DNA of 64,000 bases from Delphinus delphis (Eukaryota; Chordata; Mammalia; Artiodactyla; Delphinidae), in the NCBI RefSeq assembly GCF_949987515.2, contig NC_082684.1, positions 120,446,080 through 120,510,079 on the forward strand, in the 5' to 3' direction. The notes beneath the pieces are model-generated. The model was not told the origin of the DNA, did no database searches, and was given only the letters and a program-made list of their open reading frames with translations. Made by a program: the position numbers and the translations under genes. Positions within the stretch are counted from its first letter, which is position 1. Each line of letters opens with the position of its first letter. Of the stretch, positions 52,485 through 64,000 are shown piece after piece.

Positions 52485-54990
52485 GTTTTACTGTTTTTGG
52501 ATTCATCTCTGGACAACATTGTTTAGTTTGGCTGTTTTTTAATGGAAACTTACAATGTCTTCTGCTGGCTTCTTTGTCTGTAAATTCATCTATTGTTGCA
52601 TGTAACAATAATTTGTTATTTTTCATTGCTATATAGTATTTCTTGTATAAATATATGCTTACCTTTATTCATCCACTTATGTTGTTGTGGACCTTTGGGT
52701 TGTTTCCAATGTTTTATTATGAACAATGTTATTATGAACATACTTTTATATGAATCCTAGTGCTCATGCCATGCATTTCTGCTGGGTAAACACTTATGAG
52801 TGGAATTGCTCCTAAGACAAACTATACGTGGCATCAACCTGATTAGGTAATGATGAACTTGTTTCCAACGTGTCTACACCAGTACACACTTCCATCAACA
52901 GTGGATGAGTTCTCATTTCTCTACAACCTCGGCAACACAAGGGACCATCAGACTTTAACATTTTTACTGGTCAAGTGGTATGTGAGCGTATTTCATTGTG
53001 GTTTTTCCCTCTATTCCTAGTTTGCTGAGTTGATATCATGGATGAGTGTTGAATTTTATCAAGTACTTTTTCTGCATATATGAGATGATTATATGATTTT
53101 CTACTTTATTCTATAATATGATCAATTCTAGTGACTGATCTTTGAATGCTGTAACAGCCCTACATTCCCTACACAACCACCACACATTGCTAGACTCAGT
53201 TTGCTAATAAATATTTTGTAAAGGATCTTTGTGTTGATAAGAGATATTGGTCTTTTCCTGTGATATCTTTGTCAGGTTTTGTACTGGGGTTATGCTGGCC
53301 TTAAAAATGAAATTGAGATGTGTTCCCTCCTCCTCCATTTCATAACAGAGTTTCTATGAAATTGATATCATTTCTTCATTAAATATTGATATAATTAACC
53401 AGTGAAGCCATCTGGGTGTGGAGTTTTTTTCTCTGGCCATGTTTCTCTTTACAAATTTAAATTTTTATTATATGTAGGGCTATTCAGATTACCTGTTTCA
53501 CCTTGCATCAATTTTAAGTTGTGTTTTTAAATGTGCCCATTTCATCTTTGTTATTGAAGTCATTGGCTTAAAGTTATCTTATTACTCTTTTAATAGCTTC
53601 AAGATCTATAGTGATATCCTCTTTTTAAATTCTGATATTCATAATTTGTGTTTTGTCTTTTATTCCCCTTGATCAATCTTTGCAGGGTTTTGCTAATTTC
53701 TTTCATCTTTAAGGAAAAAAAAAAGACTTTTTGAACTTTTCAATATGCCATTAAGTCCATCTAGTGAATTCTTCATTTCAGATATTGTATTTTTCAGAAT
53801 ACAAATGAAGTCCTTTTTATTATTTTCAATTTCTCCTAAAGATTCCCCATATAGTCACTTCTTGGCTATTTTATAATAGCTATTTCAAATACCTTGCCTG
53901 AAAATTTGAACTCCTGACTCATCTAAAGATCTGTTTCTATTGCCTGAATTTTCTCTTGACTATAGGTCAATTTCCCTGTATCTTCACATGTCTACTAATC
54001 AAAAATTACTAGTCTGGTGTGGCAGCCAATCACAGTTCTTGACAAGAAGCCCCCATCTAAGCACTAGAATTTAACAGGGCATAGTGCAAAGAGGGTCCAG
54101 GATCAGAATGGGGAGTCAGGAGTAAAACTGCTCAAAGCACTAAGAAAGGCTTGGCTGAGGAGCAAATGCTGGATATCTGTTTTACAAACTCTGGATTCTA
54201 TCATATTCCTCTGAAAGGTGTTGATTTTTGTGAAATTCCTGACTTAAATTCCTGGCTGAACATCTCAATTTTGTGAAGACTTATTTTTCACACTTATTAG
54301 GGGAAGTCTGTTTGGATTTTGCCATTGGTTTTAGGATAAATTTGAGACATAGTCTTTTCTCCTAATATGTAGCCCATTTGGAGTTTCAGTGGACATCCCA
54401 AGGTGTTTGGGAAGCTCCTCTAACCTAGTAGTATTCTAAACTCCAAACTCTGGCTTCCCTGCAATGGGAAGCAGCTGAAATTTTGGACTAGCTTTTTCAG
54501 TTATTTCTTTCCACTATGTTGCTTTGAGTCTCCCCCATGCAACCACAGTTCAGGAGTAACTGAAGTAGGAAGGGAGTTGATATGCAGATTTTGAAGTTCC
54601 CCCCTCCATGTCTCCCTGCTTCCTAGGATTTCCCTTTTTCATTTCCAGCTCAGCTCTAAACTCCATCCTCAGATGCCTCAAGCCAATAATAATGGGACTT
54701 TCTTAGTCCTAATCCCCCAGTGCTCTGTGGCCTGGAGAGTGGCCTCCAGGAAAGAGCTAGGTAACTAATATGCATGATTATAATAATATGCAGTTCTCTT
54801 TTTCAAGGGTCAAATCTCCCCCAGCATCTGCCTGATTTTGGTCACTCTCCAGTGTTTCAAATAATTTTTTTCTTTTGGTGTTTTTTTTTGGCTACTTTGT
54901 CCATTAAAGTTTATTGTCGCTATTTGTGGGAGGGTTAGTCTGATACAAGATACTCCACTGTTACAGGAACTAAAACTCTGCTCAATACTG
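52485..54990 (-). mobile_element. Old L1M LINE, minus strand, internally deleted
   Basis: Antisense 3' sequence comes first ('attgctatatagtatttcttgtataaatatatgc', 'ggacctttgggttgtttccaatgttttattatgaacaatg', 'tcctaagacaaactatacgtggc'). Around 53005 the text jumps to the reverse transcriptase region ('tgagtgttgaattttatcaagtactttttctgcatatatgagatgatt'). It then continues to an ORF1/5' UTR-like part ('cttcatttcagatattgtatttttcag', 'ctcctgactcatctaaagatctgtttctattgcctg'). The right border, beyond about 54500, is approximate. No frame above 60 codons remains. Confidence 0.75.
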
Positions 54991-55245
54991 TATGTTTTAC
55001 TACATCTACATTGAATTGCATGCTTTGGAATCTTAAAAAAAATTCCGCCTTTAAAAAGGCAGAAAAAATTTTAATGATAAAGTATTTATGTGTTCTGCCA
55101 TTCTCCTATGGTTATGAAAACATCCCGTTCAGTGGGCTCCCATTTCCTGGTAATCTGTGAGCGCTTTAAAATTGAGCACCTAAATCTCCCTGACAAGTAG
55201 ATGTACCGTTTCCCCCCACCACCCTGCCCCAACATGAGTTTTGGA
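54991..55245. other. No feature recognised
   Basis: This is AT-rich unique sequence between the L1M and a MIR. Confidence 0.4.
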
Positions 55246-55249
55246 AAAA

Positions 55250-55445
55250 GGCTGATCTGGTGTGAATTTTGGATTTGCCATTTATTAGCTCTGTGACCTT
55301 AGCCATGTCACCTAAGCTCTCTGAGTTTCCATTCCTCCCCTGCAAACTGAGGTCAAGCATACTGATCCCACAGGGATTAAGTAAATGAAGTAACTTATAT
55401 AAAGTGTCTGGCACTTAATAACTGTTCCATAAATGTTAGTTTCAT
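55250..55445 (+). mobile_element. MIR SINE
   Basis: The sense order is clear: 'tctggtgtgaattttggatttgccatttattagctctgtgacc', 'gccatgtcacctaagctctctgagtttcc', 'ctgcaaactgaggtc', 'acagggattaagtaaatgaagtaacttatataaagtgtctggcacttaataactgttccataaatgtta'. Confidence 0.88.
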
Positions 55446-55690
55446 GTTTCTAGAGAGAAAGCATTTCATATCTCTGAAGTAAGATTCTTGTTCTTACACA
55501 GAAAACTATTTGATTGTTTTCAACTAAAAACTGGATGTCCCAGGCTGTGTGTATAGAAATATTTTATCTTAGTTGTTATTTTCCCTTGGCAAATAACCCA
55601 CCAAGACCCTAGAATAGAAGTAAAGAGAAACTAACATTGGCTGCACACCATGACCTGCCAGGTCTCTAGTGGCTGACAAAGGTGAGTGAG
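55446..55690. other. No feature recognised
   Basis: This is unique sequence between a MIR and an L2 remnant. Confidence 0.4.
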
Positions 55691-55694
55691 CCTT

Positions 55695-56345
55695 AGTCAG
55701 GGCCAGTCTGGTGTAGTGGCCAGGGACCCAGCAAATGAAGGCAAGAAACCCCCAGTGAGGAGCTGAAACTTACAAGGGCGAGTGGAAAGGGGCCTGGTTG
55801 GGGTGAGAAGGCTTGACAAAACTCCATCTAAGTGCCCAGGAAGGCCAGAGCGAAGGGGTAATATGCCATAGAATCTGCATGTTTGCTCAGGGAGAGAGGA
55901 GGTGGGCATTCCAGGGCCAGGATGCTATGTGGACCAAAGCTTGGAGTTTTAAGAGAGATTTCCTGTCTCTTAGTGGGGAGGTGTGGTGATGGGGGCAGGG
56001 GTTAGAGCTCAGAGTCTGGAAAAGGCAGGTGGAGGTGGGACCAAGCAGAGCCTTAGGGCAGCCAGGCCATGATTTCTGGGCTTGAACGGTGTCCTGTCCA
56101 AGCAGAAGAGTCCAGATAATGTTTGCTTCTTTAGGAAGAAGAGTGTGAAGACCCAGAAGAGGCTGACCTGGAGGAGCAGGAAATGGGCAGGATATGTCCT
56201 GTACATCAGCTTTGTGGGGAGACGCTGGGGTGAGAGGAGGGGCCATCCTGGTGACTGTATCCAGGAGGGGTTTGAGAGATTTGATGACTCAATGGATATG
56301 AGTCTGGAAGGAGTCTTGAGCAACTGAGATGTCTAGGTGGGGAGG
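55695..56345 (-). mobile_element. L2-like LINE remnant
   Basis: The antisense L2-like order can be followed: 'gtgggcattccagggccagg', 'ggaccaaagcttggagt', 'gcagagccttagggcagccaggccatgatttctgggc', 'ggaggagcaggaaatgggc' and 'tatgagtctggaaggagtcttgagcaactgagatgtc'. It is diverged and contains overlapping chance frames on both strands. Confidence 0.5.
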
Positions 56346-56394
56346 TGGTGTGGGGGTGACACATTAACTGAAACAGTGACAGGAGGCACACCAG

Positions 56395-56530
56395 GTCCTA
56401 TGAATTCTCTCATCAGTCTTGGGAGGTAATCATAACTGTGCCCACTTCAGTGGAGGAAGTCGAGCTCTGCTGCAGGTAACTCATCCGAGGTCACACACCT
56501 GGACTGGCACAGGGCCTGTCCCATCGTCTG
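56395..56530 (-). mobile_element. MIR SINE
   Basis: The antisense MIR order is 'attctctcatcagtcttgggaggtaatcat', 'gcccacttcagtggaggaagtcgagctctgc' (for cccattttacagatgaggaaactgaggc), 'gtaactcatccgaggtcacacacc'. Confidence 0.65.
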
Positions 56531-58985
56531 TGGAGTTGATCCAAACCAGTGCAAACCAGTGCTGTGCTGGTAAATCCAATCCCCTCTCCCCCAAAAAAAG
56601 CCTGATTTGAAGCATTTGCCATTTCCTGTGGTGTAAATATTCCTCCCACCTCGGCCAATTTCAGGCCACCAGCATGATGTCACTGAACATGGAGTTTGGA
56701 AGGGCTGTGCACAAGCCATCATGAGTGGGTACTAGCCAGTACTAACTGGTACTAGCCAGCTCACCACTGACACAACCCAGGTCTGCCTGGTACTTGAGGC
56801 CCCTTCTCCCTCCACAGTGACAAACCAAACACCTCACAGCTAACTCAGATCTTTGTATTTTCAGTCACTGTCCTTCACCCTGAACTCTCCTGGGTTTATC
56901 TCCCCACAGCTTGGTGTAGCGAATGGGTTATAGGGAAATACCTATCACTGAGGTAGGTCACTCTCCCCCATTCTGTGCCCAGCCCCTTGGCCCTGCAGTT
57001 TCAGAATGTCCAGTGTAGTGAATTCTCCTGGAGTTGTATTCCAGCGGCAAATCTCACGCAGGGCCTTTCTGCTGAGTGAGCACAGGAAGCATTCCAGCTG
57101 GCACACGGCTTGTATCTGGAAGACATGGAGGAACCAGGCAGCACTCCTGGACCAGCAGGATCAGATATCTGATCACCATTCAGAACTCAACAGAGCGGTT
57201 TCCTGTCCCAAGTAGGAATGGTGTTTCTGGTGTCACAATCTGAAAGTGGATACAATGTGCACAGCAACTGTCTTCAGAGTTGACAATGCTACATCCTCAT
57301 GGACAATTCACTTTAAAAGAATCTGCAGCATTTTAGTACCAAACCTATGAAGATCCTCTTGTGTCACATTTTCTCTCCAATCTTGTGGTTTGTGGATATT
57401 TTCCTTCTAACTTGGGACTGACTGCTATGCAGGCCGAAGAAAGGAAAACACGCCAAGCAAGGAATTAGGGCAAGTGGAACCCCACTGACTGTGCACCTCT
57501 GTGGGTGAAGAAGGCATGGGGATTTAGGTGAAACAACGTGATTCTGTGACGGACTCATCTCCCAAAGCAACTTGGGGGCAGCAGGCTGTTGGAGTAGCCA
57601 CTCTGAGAGAAAGGGCAGTGTTAAGCCCTCAGCCGGGAGGCGAAGGTAATGACACTGCAAGGCCTGAGCTAACTGGAGGTCCCCAGGGGACGAAGTGGAG
57701 TCACGTGTCCTCCCAGCTTGGGGGACACCTGGCAGCCAAGCCCCAGGCCCTGGGTAGGCACAGTGGCCAGGCTGCCCCCTGACTCCCTGCAGAGCCGCGG
57801 GCCCCTGGCTGGGGCTGGACAGGGCTTCCTATCCCTCTGAGCTGGCCAGCTCAAGCATCACATCCTCCCGGGTACACGGCTCATGGGGGACTGCACTGAC
57901 AATCCGCCTCAGAGAGACTGGGCCTGGTGAGCTTTTGCTGGAAGACACGTCCTTTCAGAAGAAGGAAAGGCCCTTGCCCAAATCTAATTTTAAAGGTCTG
58001 TGAATCATAACCCAAACTGCTCATTACCCAGGGACTGCATGGTGACTGACTTGGACCTTCAGCTCCAGCACAGAAGTTGGGAAGGCACACGTTAACCATG
58101 GTTCTCCTGATCCCAAGACTCTCTCAGAGACCTCCAGCTCATCAAGGCCCAAAAAGGGTCTCTAGACGCCCTTTTCTAGCACAAGACGCCCTGTATCTTC
58201 CTGTCACAGCTGCTCCTATTGAAAAAGGATCATTCCCAGAGGCCCCAAAGCCCCAGGCTCCAAATACTGCCTTGAAATCTAGTCATGGGCTTTAGCTCCC
58301 AGGTAGCGCAGAAGCCAAGTAACAGTAAATTGTTTATTAATATATATTTTATATGATGTTATCTAAGATATAGAATGAAACCTCAAAACCTGCCTACAAT
58401 ATAGGTAAGGGGTCAGTGGTTTCATCTTTGAAGACTGAAACTAATTCTCATTTGTGTTCAAATGTACACTTTTCTCTCTGAAAATGCACTCGCTTCTGGT
58501 TGCATGGAGCCTGGTGTCTCTGGGCATGTCCACACCCTCCCAGACATCCACCGCCTCTCAAAGTCTGGAAACGCCCCTCTTATCTTGAGCTGCCACTTCC
58601 GTACGTCGCCCTGTGCTTTGATCTCCTGGGACAAATATCTGTGACCTGGGAGTGGAGAAATGTACCTCGTTCCCAAACAGGCCATCTGTCTGCAACTTGC
58701 CTCTCCTCAACCCTCGAGTCATCAGTAAATCTTTCTGCCTTTTTTCTCACTTTGCAGTGACTCAAGTTTTGCAGCAACAGAGTTGGCTTTGTGGTTTCCG
58801 TTTCCACAGGATGATGTAACCAAGACACTGGGTGCAATATTCCCATAGTATTTCTTGAAGGTCATTTAGTTGTTCAGGTTTATTTTTAAAAGGTTTTATT
58901 AGAGTGGCTAGTAGGTACAAAATGCCAGCGTTGACCGAGTAAAATACCAAATGACTTAACGTTAGGTCAGAAACGGCCAAACACT
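56531..58985. other. Unique sequence, no gene recognised
   Basis: Frames of 60-98 codons occur on both strands, for example 57364-57660 (-) and 57528-57782 (+), without domains. A small tandem pattern around TACTAGCCAG lies at 56725-56760. An AT-rich patch at 58325-58370 follows a GC-rich block. Confidence 0.4.
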
Positions 58986-58989
58986 AAGG

Positions 58990-59420
58990 TCCCTAGAAGT
59001 GAATGACCTACTTCTGGAAATCTATCCAATGATCCAAAGTATGAAGAGGGCTTTGTACAAAAGACTTCATCTGTGCTGTTATCCAAGATGGAACAGGACA
59101 CTCAAGGTGGCCAACCAAGAGCAGGGAAATTCTCAATTCTAAGAGAGACGGGGGCCTTTAAAGATAAGTTTAGAGAATTAATGTATTTTAAGTGGGGGAG
59201 GGGGAGCAAGATGCCAAATTGTATGTACGCGTACATCAAACTATAAAGACGTTACAAAAACCCCAGAGGAAGTTACCAAAGTGGGAACAGGGTGGTGCAA
59301 GAGGAAGGTATTGTAGGTCATTCCTTTTCGTTCTCTACTTCCCAATAAATCTATGTTTGCATTGTGATGACAATGTTATTTACAATGGAAGAGACAGGCT
59401 TCATCTAAAAATCCGAAGTG
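58990..59420 (+). mobile_element. Ancient L1M LINE 3' end
   Basis: 'ggtccctagaagtgaatgacctacttctggaaatctatccaatgatccaaag' (sense ORF2 end) and, after a 3' UTR, 'ggtggtgcaagaggaaggtattgtaggtcattcc', 'cttcccaataaatctatgtttgc' follow the L1M 3' layout. Confidence 0.55.
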
Positions 59421-61770
59421 TTTCCTTCACAACACGAATGTGATCACTTGAATGTGCAGTTTTAGAAACAGTACATTTCTAGTTTGCAGAGGGCATTTTG
59501 AGCACATGAATGAGATCTCTCCTTTAGTTATGTAACAGAAGTGTTTGCCCAAAGAAAGACCTAAACTTAATTCAGAATTAATCAATTTGAAGGTCATTCT
59601 GAGTTTGACTAGAAGTGTTTTCTTTTCTGCAGTGGGAATGTGTACTGAGCTAGGCATGCGGGGGGCTGGGGCCTGACATGGGGTAATGGGTTGAGGCAAA
59701 TGAGTAAAAGGAAAGAGGAGGTGGCAGCCCAGAGGCATCACTGACTTAATTAACTGTGGTAGACTGCTTAATGGAGAGAAATTCAATACAGATGCATCAG
59801 CTTTAGGCAGATTCCAGATATGGCCTAATTTGCACTATTAAAAGATTTAATCAATTTATTATATTTTCTCATTAGAAATCAGGCACGTATAATGGATAAC
59901 TCTTACCATTTTAAAGGAAATGTAGTTAGAATATTCATAAAGAAAAAAATTTGTTTTTGTCTACAATAATAAAAAAAGAAGACCCTCATAACTGGAATAT
60001 AATGAATAGTAAATGGAATGCATTAAAAAAATATCTGACAACAGGGCCTTAAGTGGTTTAACTGCACTGATGACAAGCCAGCCCCAAATCTGGTTGGTCC
60101 TGTGGTTTCCTGTGAACATCTTACACCCATCCCCTCTTCCACACATACATCCCTGTAGAAAAAACAAACAAAACCCTGAAGCATAGCAACACTAACATAA
60201 GTTTTTGTTTTTTTCCTACTGAAAGTCACACAAAATGAGTTGCTATTATTTGATCCATTGCGTTGTAACATTTACATCTTCATTGTATTTATAACAAGAC
60301 TAAGCAGATTTGGTGTGAGTTGCCTTTTCCTTCAAGCAGAACAGGGACATCCTTCGAGGGCTGGGAAAGCACAGTGGGACCCATCGAGGCATGTACAGCC
60401 ACGTACAGCCACTTCAACAGACAGATCCCTCGCTGGCCCCCAGTCACTGTGGCAAGAAGCTCCTTTGCAGCTGAGATTACATGCAGTAATGTAGCCTAAC
60501 CCCCTCAGGGAGGGCCGGCACCTGCTTCCTTCCATGACAAGGAAGCACCAGGGGAGACCTTGGAGGTCTGGAGCCAGGGCGTAGCCCCTCAGCCACCGGC
60601 AAGCCGTCCAGTGGGTAGGCAGCCCCGAAGGTGTGTCATCTTCCTGAAGAAGAGGAAGTTTCTATAAGGCAAGAAAAGCTTCTGTAAATCCACTGTTCTC
60701 TTAACCTGACCACTATCCTTGGGAGGTAGTGTGGAGACTGTGGCTCAACTGGCACCCCACGGCACATATCCTACCCCATGGACACACGGAGTAGTGAACG
60801 GAGATGACTGCAGATAACACCTGAACCTCCAGGTGACCCTTCAAAGCCCAAGAATTGAGGCAAAACGTGACTGTCACTTAGCCTGGTCACACATCATGAT
60901 AAATGGTGTGAGCATTAGGGGGTGAAGGTGTGTGTTAGCCATGCCCCTGAGTCTGCTGTCTGCACAGCAAGTTCCTCTTTGCTCCAGCTGTATCAGGCTG
61001 AGGCTGGGCTTTGTGAAATAGGTGTGGTCAGAGAGCTGGGCAGCAAGGAGGCGAGGACAGACTCACCTGTGGAGATCAAGAATTTGACTGTCTGAACTGA
61101 TGGTGTTTGGGGCAGTGGGACAAAGACCAGCTGGGAGGGTCAGAGCTTCTTCTGTGTCTGGGCTCAGGAAGGGCCCCGCCGAGAGTTCACCAGCACCACC
61201 CAGCCCTTCTGCTCTCAAGACTCTGAAACGGATGGCACCACCCTCACACCAAGAGGACCATCACATGACCTACATTGTGTGACACGTGGCCTGTCTCCAA
61301 CCATCAAAGTCCCACATGCTCGGGTCTGTGTGTGTGTTCTCATGCTGGCCCAGAGTAAGTGTTGGGAAAGCGATGCCACCTTCCAGAAGTGAGGTGCCTG
61401 CGCTGTCTGCCCTGCGATACAAGGCTCTCCAGCCTCCACTTGGGCAGGGCTCCCACACATGCAACCACAATGCCTAGGAAGCCCACCCAGCCTGCTCTCA
61501 GAACCCAAGTCCGTAAGTCCGTCCTGTGGCAACAAAGGCTGGCACAGATCCATGTGCCCAAGCAAGCATGTACCCCCTCATCTGTGTAAATGAATTTTTA
61601 AAATGCTACTGATGCTAGCCTATATACAATTCATCCCACCCTCCACACCAGAACCCCACAAACCTGGTGGTTCTTTGCGGGAAGGGCCTGAGGGCTGGAT
61701 GGTTGGAGGAGGGAGAGGCCATTCACACCTTTGTGCATTGTGATTCCCACCCCCCTTCACCACCTTCACA
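59421..61770. other. Unique sequence, no gene recognised
   Basis: The sequence is AT-rich at 59440-60330 and GC-richer from 60340. Frames of 60-119 codons occur on both strands without domains. The AT-rich stretch at 59815-59930 (taatttgcactattaaaagatttaatcaatttatta) is dense in TAAT/ATTA cores and may be regulatory, with no further support. Confidence 0.4.
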
Positions 61771-61774
61771 TATT

Positions 61775-61865
61775 ATCCGTAATTTTTAATTATTAACAGG
61801 AGTTATCTGGCTTGGGGGTTATGGGCCATTTCATTTTCTTAATACTTTTCTGTAAAGTAATGAAA
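61775..61865 (+). mobile_element. Possible L1M 3' fragment
   Basis: 'ttgggggttatgggccatttcattttcttaatacttttctgtaaagtaatg' resembles old L1M 3' UTR (gggattatgggtgatttttattttcttta..tttctgta). Confidence 0.4.
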
Positions 61866-62740
61866 GCTAAGAGAAAGTCTAAAGTAACAAACGAAGCAAA
61901 GAGGTCTAACTAGAAAGTGTTCCAAGTTTAAGGGAAGAAGGAATCATCTTAGGTCAGGAGCGTGGGGCCCACAGGGTCACAGGCCATGCAGTTCCAGGTG
62001 GGAGCAGTGGGCAGGCAGGACGGAGGGCATTCTGCTGGGAGGAGTGCACGGCGGGGAATGGAGCACTGATGGAGGGGCTGGGGTAGCGTGGGGCACTGCT
62101 GGCCGTTCCAGACACGAGGGCCCAGCATGCTGGATCACCACCTAGAAAAGAGACTCAGGCCTGCAGTCCAATGAGACTGTCCACTTGTGTCACATCCACA
62201 CTGGAAGGGTCTGAAATGACACCAGAGTGGACCATGGGGGAGTTTCAACGGGCTCCTGGAAGATGAGTCCAGGTGGCCAGTGGAGTAAGGTGGTGAGAGA
62301 GCTCCAGACAGAGGGAAAGCACAGGCAGGAGAGAGACTGATGTCCTCACAAACGAAGAGCCCAGTTCGGCTGGTAGCAGTACCCTGAAGGGTGTCCTACA
62401 GAATCCACTCTCTGGGCAGTGGAGGAGGGCACCAGAGCTGCTGATTTGGAGGGGTGCTTTAGGAAGAGGGAGTGGCCAGGTGGAGAATGAGCCCACAGGC
62501 CAGTGGGCACAGAATCCAGGCACAGCACTACGAGGGAAGAGGACCAGAGTGAAGGGGTCCAACGGCATTTCTGGAGATGGAGTCTTGATGAAGGGAGGTC
62601 AGCACCTCCATCGACATTAACGGTGATGTCAGGGAAAAGGAACAGATGTGGGCAAGAGTGGGATTAGGGAAGGAAACAGCCAGTGTTAACAAAGTGTCAC
62701 CAGGACATCTGATGGACATTGAAGCTCAATAAAGTAATTG
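61866..62740. other. Purine-rich unique sequence, possible old LINE
   Basis: The plus strand is G/A-rich from about 61990 to 62640. It may be an antisense L2 or LTR fossil but shows no diagnostic phrase. The 107-codon minus frame at 62245-62568 has no domain. Confidence 0.35.
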
Positions 62741-62839
62741 CTCACACCCTGTCCTACAGTTCCTTATTATGGTAAAGAGAGACAATTTAAGTGACTTTGT
62801 CATCAAGATGTATATTATGTTCTTCCTTACTGAGGAATA

Positions 62840-63075
62840 AATATGTCTTTGCTTTTTTCCAAGGAAAAACTAAACACTCCCACAAAGCAAATGGCAATTA
62901 GGATGAATGACAGCAATTCGTACTGTGAGCACAGTGTCATTATACTGGATCTTCACTGTCATTACATGGTAAATACCTGTCCTGGGAGTGTAATTTGCAT
63001 CCACAAAGCTTGCTACCTTGGCATCAAAGATCTTACTTTTTTGATTCTTGGATTATATGCCAACTGCAGGTAATT
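62840..63075. other. Candidate conserved non-coding element
   Basis: This AT-rich, non-repetitive stretch has several homeodomain/POU-type cores: AAATGGCAATTAGGATGAATGACAG at 62890-62914 and the octamer ATTTGCAT at 62993-63000. The 76-codon frame (62843-63073) lacks a known domain. No repeat family matches. The call rests on composition alone. Confidence 0.25.
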
Positions 63076-63109
63076 TATCCTGTAGCTAGATCCATCCTAA
63101 AACCCTGAG

Positions 63110-63258
63110 CACATTCGTGCACACAGGATCACGTGGGCACTTGTTAAAATGCAGATTTTAACTGTCCTGGCAGGTGCACTAAGGAGGCCTGGAAGGTACA
63201 TTTGTACCAAGAAGCCAGATGGGGCTTGGACCTGGTTTGAAGAACTTTGTTCTATAAA
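63110..63258 (+). mobile_element. MER5A-like DNA transposon fragment
   Basis: 'gatcacgtgggcacttgttaaaatgcagattttaactg' and 'tttgaagaactttgttct' match the outer parts of MER5A (atcacctgggagcttgttagaaatgcagattct ... tttgagaagcactgttct). Confidence 0.6.
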
Positions 63259-64000
63259 ACACAAGATTCAGCAAGTTCTTTAAGAGGAACAAACAAAAGG
63301 TGACAAGTACATTCTAAGGAAAAAATAAAGGAAGAGGCACTTGAAAGTTTCATTTCATTCCTGAACTGCAGTGCATACAAATATTCCCCTCAAATAACTT
63401 GAAAAACCTTATGAATCAGTGTTTAAGTTTTTTACTCTCCAAATGTAATACAATTCTTCAGCTAAAACAAGAGTAATGAGACAAAATGGTTCTGAAAAGT
63501 ACAATAGAAAAATATTGTCCACTGGTTTATTTTTCCAAATGAGCAATAGGCTATTTACAAATAAGCAGATCTCCAATGATGTATATTAAAATGGCAAATC
63601 TATTACTGTTTGAAATCTAAATGAAAAAAAAATTTAAGGCACATTTGTTCTGTGAATTTAAAACAAACTTTCTGGTTTAATGACAGATTCATTTCACTTT
63701 TGTCCCCAAAACACGTGAGCACCAAGATTATCAAAGAACACTTAATATTTAGTAAAACAGTAAGGAATGTAAAAATTAAGGAGGGGGAGAAGAGTTTTCA
63801 AAAGGAAATCTTTGGAGATCAGTTTACTGCAAATAAAATATACTAAACGTTCCTAATACACATAAATACTAATAACTAACAGGTACTTGGGAAATGGCAG
63901 AGTTCTAAATGATGGATATTAAATAAATTAAAGGTATTTCAGATATAAAGGATAAAACAAAACAGTAATTAAAGAATGAGACACCCATCTCCATCAACAT
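63259..64000. other. AT-rich unique sequence, no gene recognised
   Basis: No repeat family or exon is recognisable up to the window end. A 64-codon frame at 63652-63846 has no domain. Confidence 0.4.

Noticed and set aside
1..64000. Previously undescribed multi-gene system
   Set aside because: No operon-like or clustered gene set exists here; the content is mammalian repeats and unique non-coding sequence.

Overview
The window is mammalian nuclear DNA, almost certainly from a whale or dolphin. The main reason is ten copies of the tRNA-derived SINE whose head reads GGGCTTCCCTGGTGGCGCAG. This is the CHR-SINE type of cetaceans, hippos and ruminants, and the short, CpG-rich subtype prevails here. 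I saw no BovB LINE and no Bov-tA SINE, which argues against a ruminant. Relatively young L1 copies, older L1M, L2 and MIR fossils, MaLR-type LTRs and one ERV1-like solo LTR complete the picture. There is no bacterial or plasmid content.

I found no protein-coding gene that I can name. The longer open frames either run through SINEs, L1s and LTRs or are chance frames in GC-rich DNA. The window therefore reads as intergenic or deep intronic sequence. The one place that looks like part of a host transcript is on the minus strand at about 46.3-45.87 kb: two splice-like junctions, a short open frame and an AATAAA signal. It is only a candidate.

Layout. 0-2.1 kb: an L2 fossil hit by a twin-primed (5'-inverted) L1, then a MIR. 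2.1-10.1 kb: GC-richer, mostly unique DNA with scattered MIR and L2 remnants. 10.1-19.2 kb: AT-rich and almost wholly retrotransposon, with an MLT1-like LTR, an old plus-strand L1 carrying a SINE, and a long minus-strand L1 interrupted by a second L1 and a SINE, then another SINE. 21.7-24.8 kb: a MaLR-type LTR split by a 2.7-kb L1 that still has the reverse transcriptase FADD motif. 25-31 kb: mainly unique, with one SINE. 31-32.2 kb: an L1 in which a SINE has replaced about 115 bp of target. 34-35.9 kb: an L2 reverse transcriptase fossil, then a threefold tandem repeat carrying CCAAT motifs. 38-39 kb: a SINE and two opposed MIRs. 41.1-42.8 kb: an L1M interrupted by an ERV1-type solo LTR. 44-45.7 kb: an L1 3' end and two abutting SINEs. 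46.6-50.4 kb: an old repeat, an L1 with a solo LTR inside, a MER5A-like element and another LTR. 51.7-55 kb: two young SINEs next to an old L1. 55-64 kb: mainly unique, with MIR, L2, L1M and MER5A-like fossils and an AT-rich stretch that may be conserved non-coding DNA.

The elements do not form a functional system together. Their value is as a layered insertion record: nested insertions and target-site duplications give a relative order of events. Family names come from recalled consensus sequences without any database search, so subfamily calls are tentative. I did not find a convincing new biological system.
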